This document shows, piece after piece, positions 34,909 through 35,029 of a stretch of DNA of 35,029 bases (the first letter of the stretch is position 1; the number at the start of each line of letters is the position of its first letter). Source of the DNA: Phaeobacter sp. (GTDB lineage: Bacteria; Pseudomonadota; Alphaproteobacteria; Rhodobacterales; Rhodobacteraceae). The notes under the pieces are model-generated. The model was not told the origin of the DNA and did no database searches. It worked only from the letters and a program-made list of their open reading frames with translations. The stretch is taken from NCBI RefSeq assembly GCF_022825805.1, contig NZ_JAJDWC010000125.1, forward strand, positions 1 through 35,029, written 5' to 3'. The translations under genes were made by a program, and so were the position numbers.

Positions 34909-35029
34909 ATTGTCCGGTGTAGGTAACATGCCAATTGTCCGCTTCAGTTAGTACCGCAGCAGCCCAAATCGGAACGAGCCGTAGGCGACTGGAGATTTGG
35001 GCTGCTGCGTTCGCACGCGTCGAAGCGGG
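34892..35029. mobile_element. Probable end of an insertion element within chvI
   Basis: From about 34892 the sequence no longer fits chvI. It begins TGTCGAGAAC and holds a nine-base direct repeat, AATTGTCCG, at 34908-34916 and 34933-34941, the kind of repeated transposase-binding motif found at the tips of several IS families. The family cannot be named, since no transposase frame is in the window, and the element continues past the right edge or is cut by it. Confidence 0.45.
34955..35009. repeat. 16-bp perfect inverted repeat near the right edge
   Basis: CGCAGCAGCCCAAATC (34955-34970) and GATTTGGGCTGCTGCG (34994-35009) are exactly complementary, separated by 23 bases. It could fold into a stable hairpin in DNA or RNA. 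It lies inside the DNA that interrupts chvI, so it is probably part of a mobile element, or a repeated palindromic unit next to one. Confidence 0.75.

Noticed and set aside
34893..34951. A +1 frame after the chvI break reads ELSGVGN...RFS and faintly resembles the missing ETLYGVGYRFS tail, suggesting a small indel rather than an insertion
   Set aside because: The resemblance needs several extra residues and changed key aromatic residues, and the nine-base direct repeats and downstream palindrome fit a mobile-element end better. Not fully excluded.
1..35029. CRISPR arrays, prophage genes, toxin-antitoxin pairs, restriction or other defence systems
   Set aside because: No regularly spaced repeats and no proteins of these classes were seen; apart from the edges the window is conserved core chromosome.

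Overview
The window looks like a chromosomal segment of an alphaproteobacterium, most likely a member of the Rhodobacteraceae (roseobacter group). The grounds are family-level recognition: the gene order folK-rpoZ-rsh-(DUF2062)-pdxJ-acpS-lepB-rnc-era-DUF1491-recO, pckA divergent from a ChvI-type response regulator, several tandem peptide deformylases before fmt, a methylsuccinyl-CoA dehydrogenase-like enzyme of the ethylmalonyl-CoA pathway, and an alphaproteobacterial-type SMC. The genus cannot be fixed from the sequence alone. Most of the window is ordinary housekeeping DNA; the anomalies are at the two ends and in a few paralogs and control regions.

Layout. 1-1680: tail of an IS630-like transposase, a FadR-type GntR regulator (minus strand) with a palindromic candidate operator, and a small lipoprotein gene split by a frameshift. 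1682-7344: smc, two small exported proteins (one of the YbjN family), and an MltB-type lytic transglycosylase (minus). 7383-12335: the cobalamin pair cobC-cobD, a glutathionyl-hydroquinone reductase, a conserved small protein and a MalY/PatB-type C-S lyase. 12433-14995: three consecutive deformylase-family genes followed by fmt. 15016-18372: a minus-strand set with ispH upstream, then a tightly packed DUF3429 / methyltransferase / rnhA / TRIC-like run. 18641-22536: a NYN-domain protein divergent from folK, then rpoZ and the bifunctional ppGpp enzyme. 22568-28137: DUF2062 protein, pdxJ, acpS, and the overlapping lepB-rnc-era-DUF1491-recO operon. 28121-32196: META-domain lipoprotein, mcd, a TauE/SafE permease and a CDF metal transporter. 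32286-34905: pckA divergent from a chvI gene whose 3' end is replaced by foreign-looking DNA.

Functional themes. Protein start and export processing (deformylases, fmt, lepB), RNA processing and ribosome assembly (rnc, era, rnhA), stringent response (rpoZ, rsh), cofactor synthesis (folK, pdxJ, acpS, cobC, cobD, ispH), and C2/C4 carbon flow (mcd, pckA) are all represented. The most notable observations are a third deformylase paralog that has lost both its metal-binding cysteine and its catalytic glutamate, the interrupted chvI next to a 16-bp perfect palindrome, and paired repeated motifs in the mcd/tauE and pckA/chvI intergenic regions that look like regulator sites. I did not find a phage, CRISPR, defence island or biosynthetic cluster.
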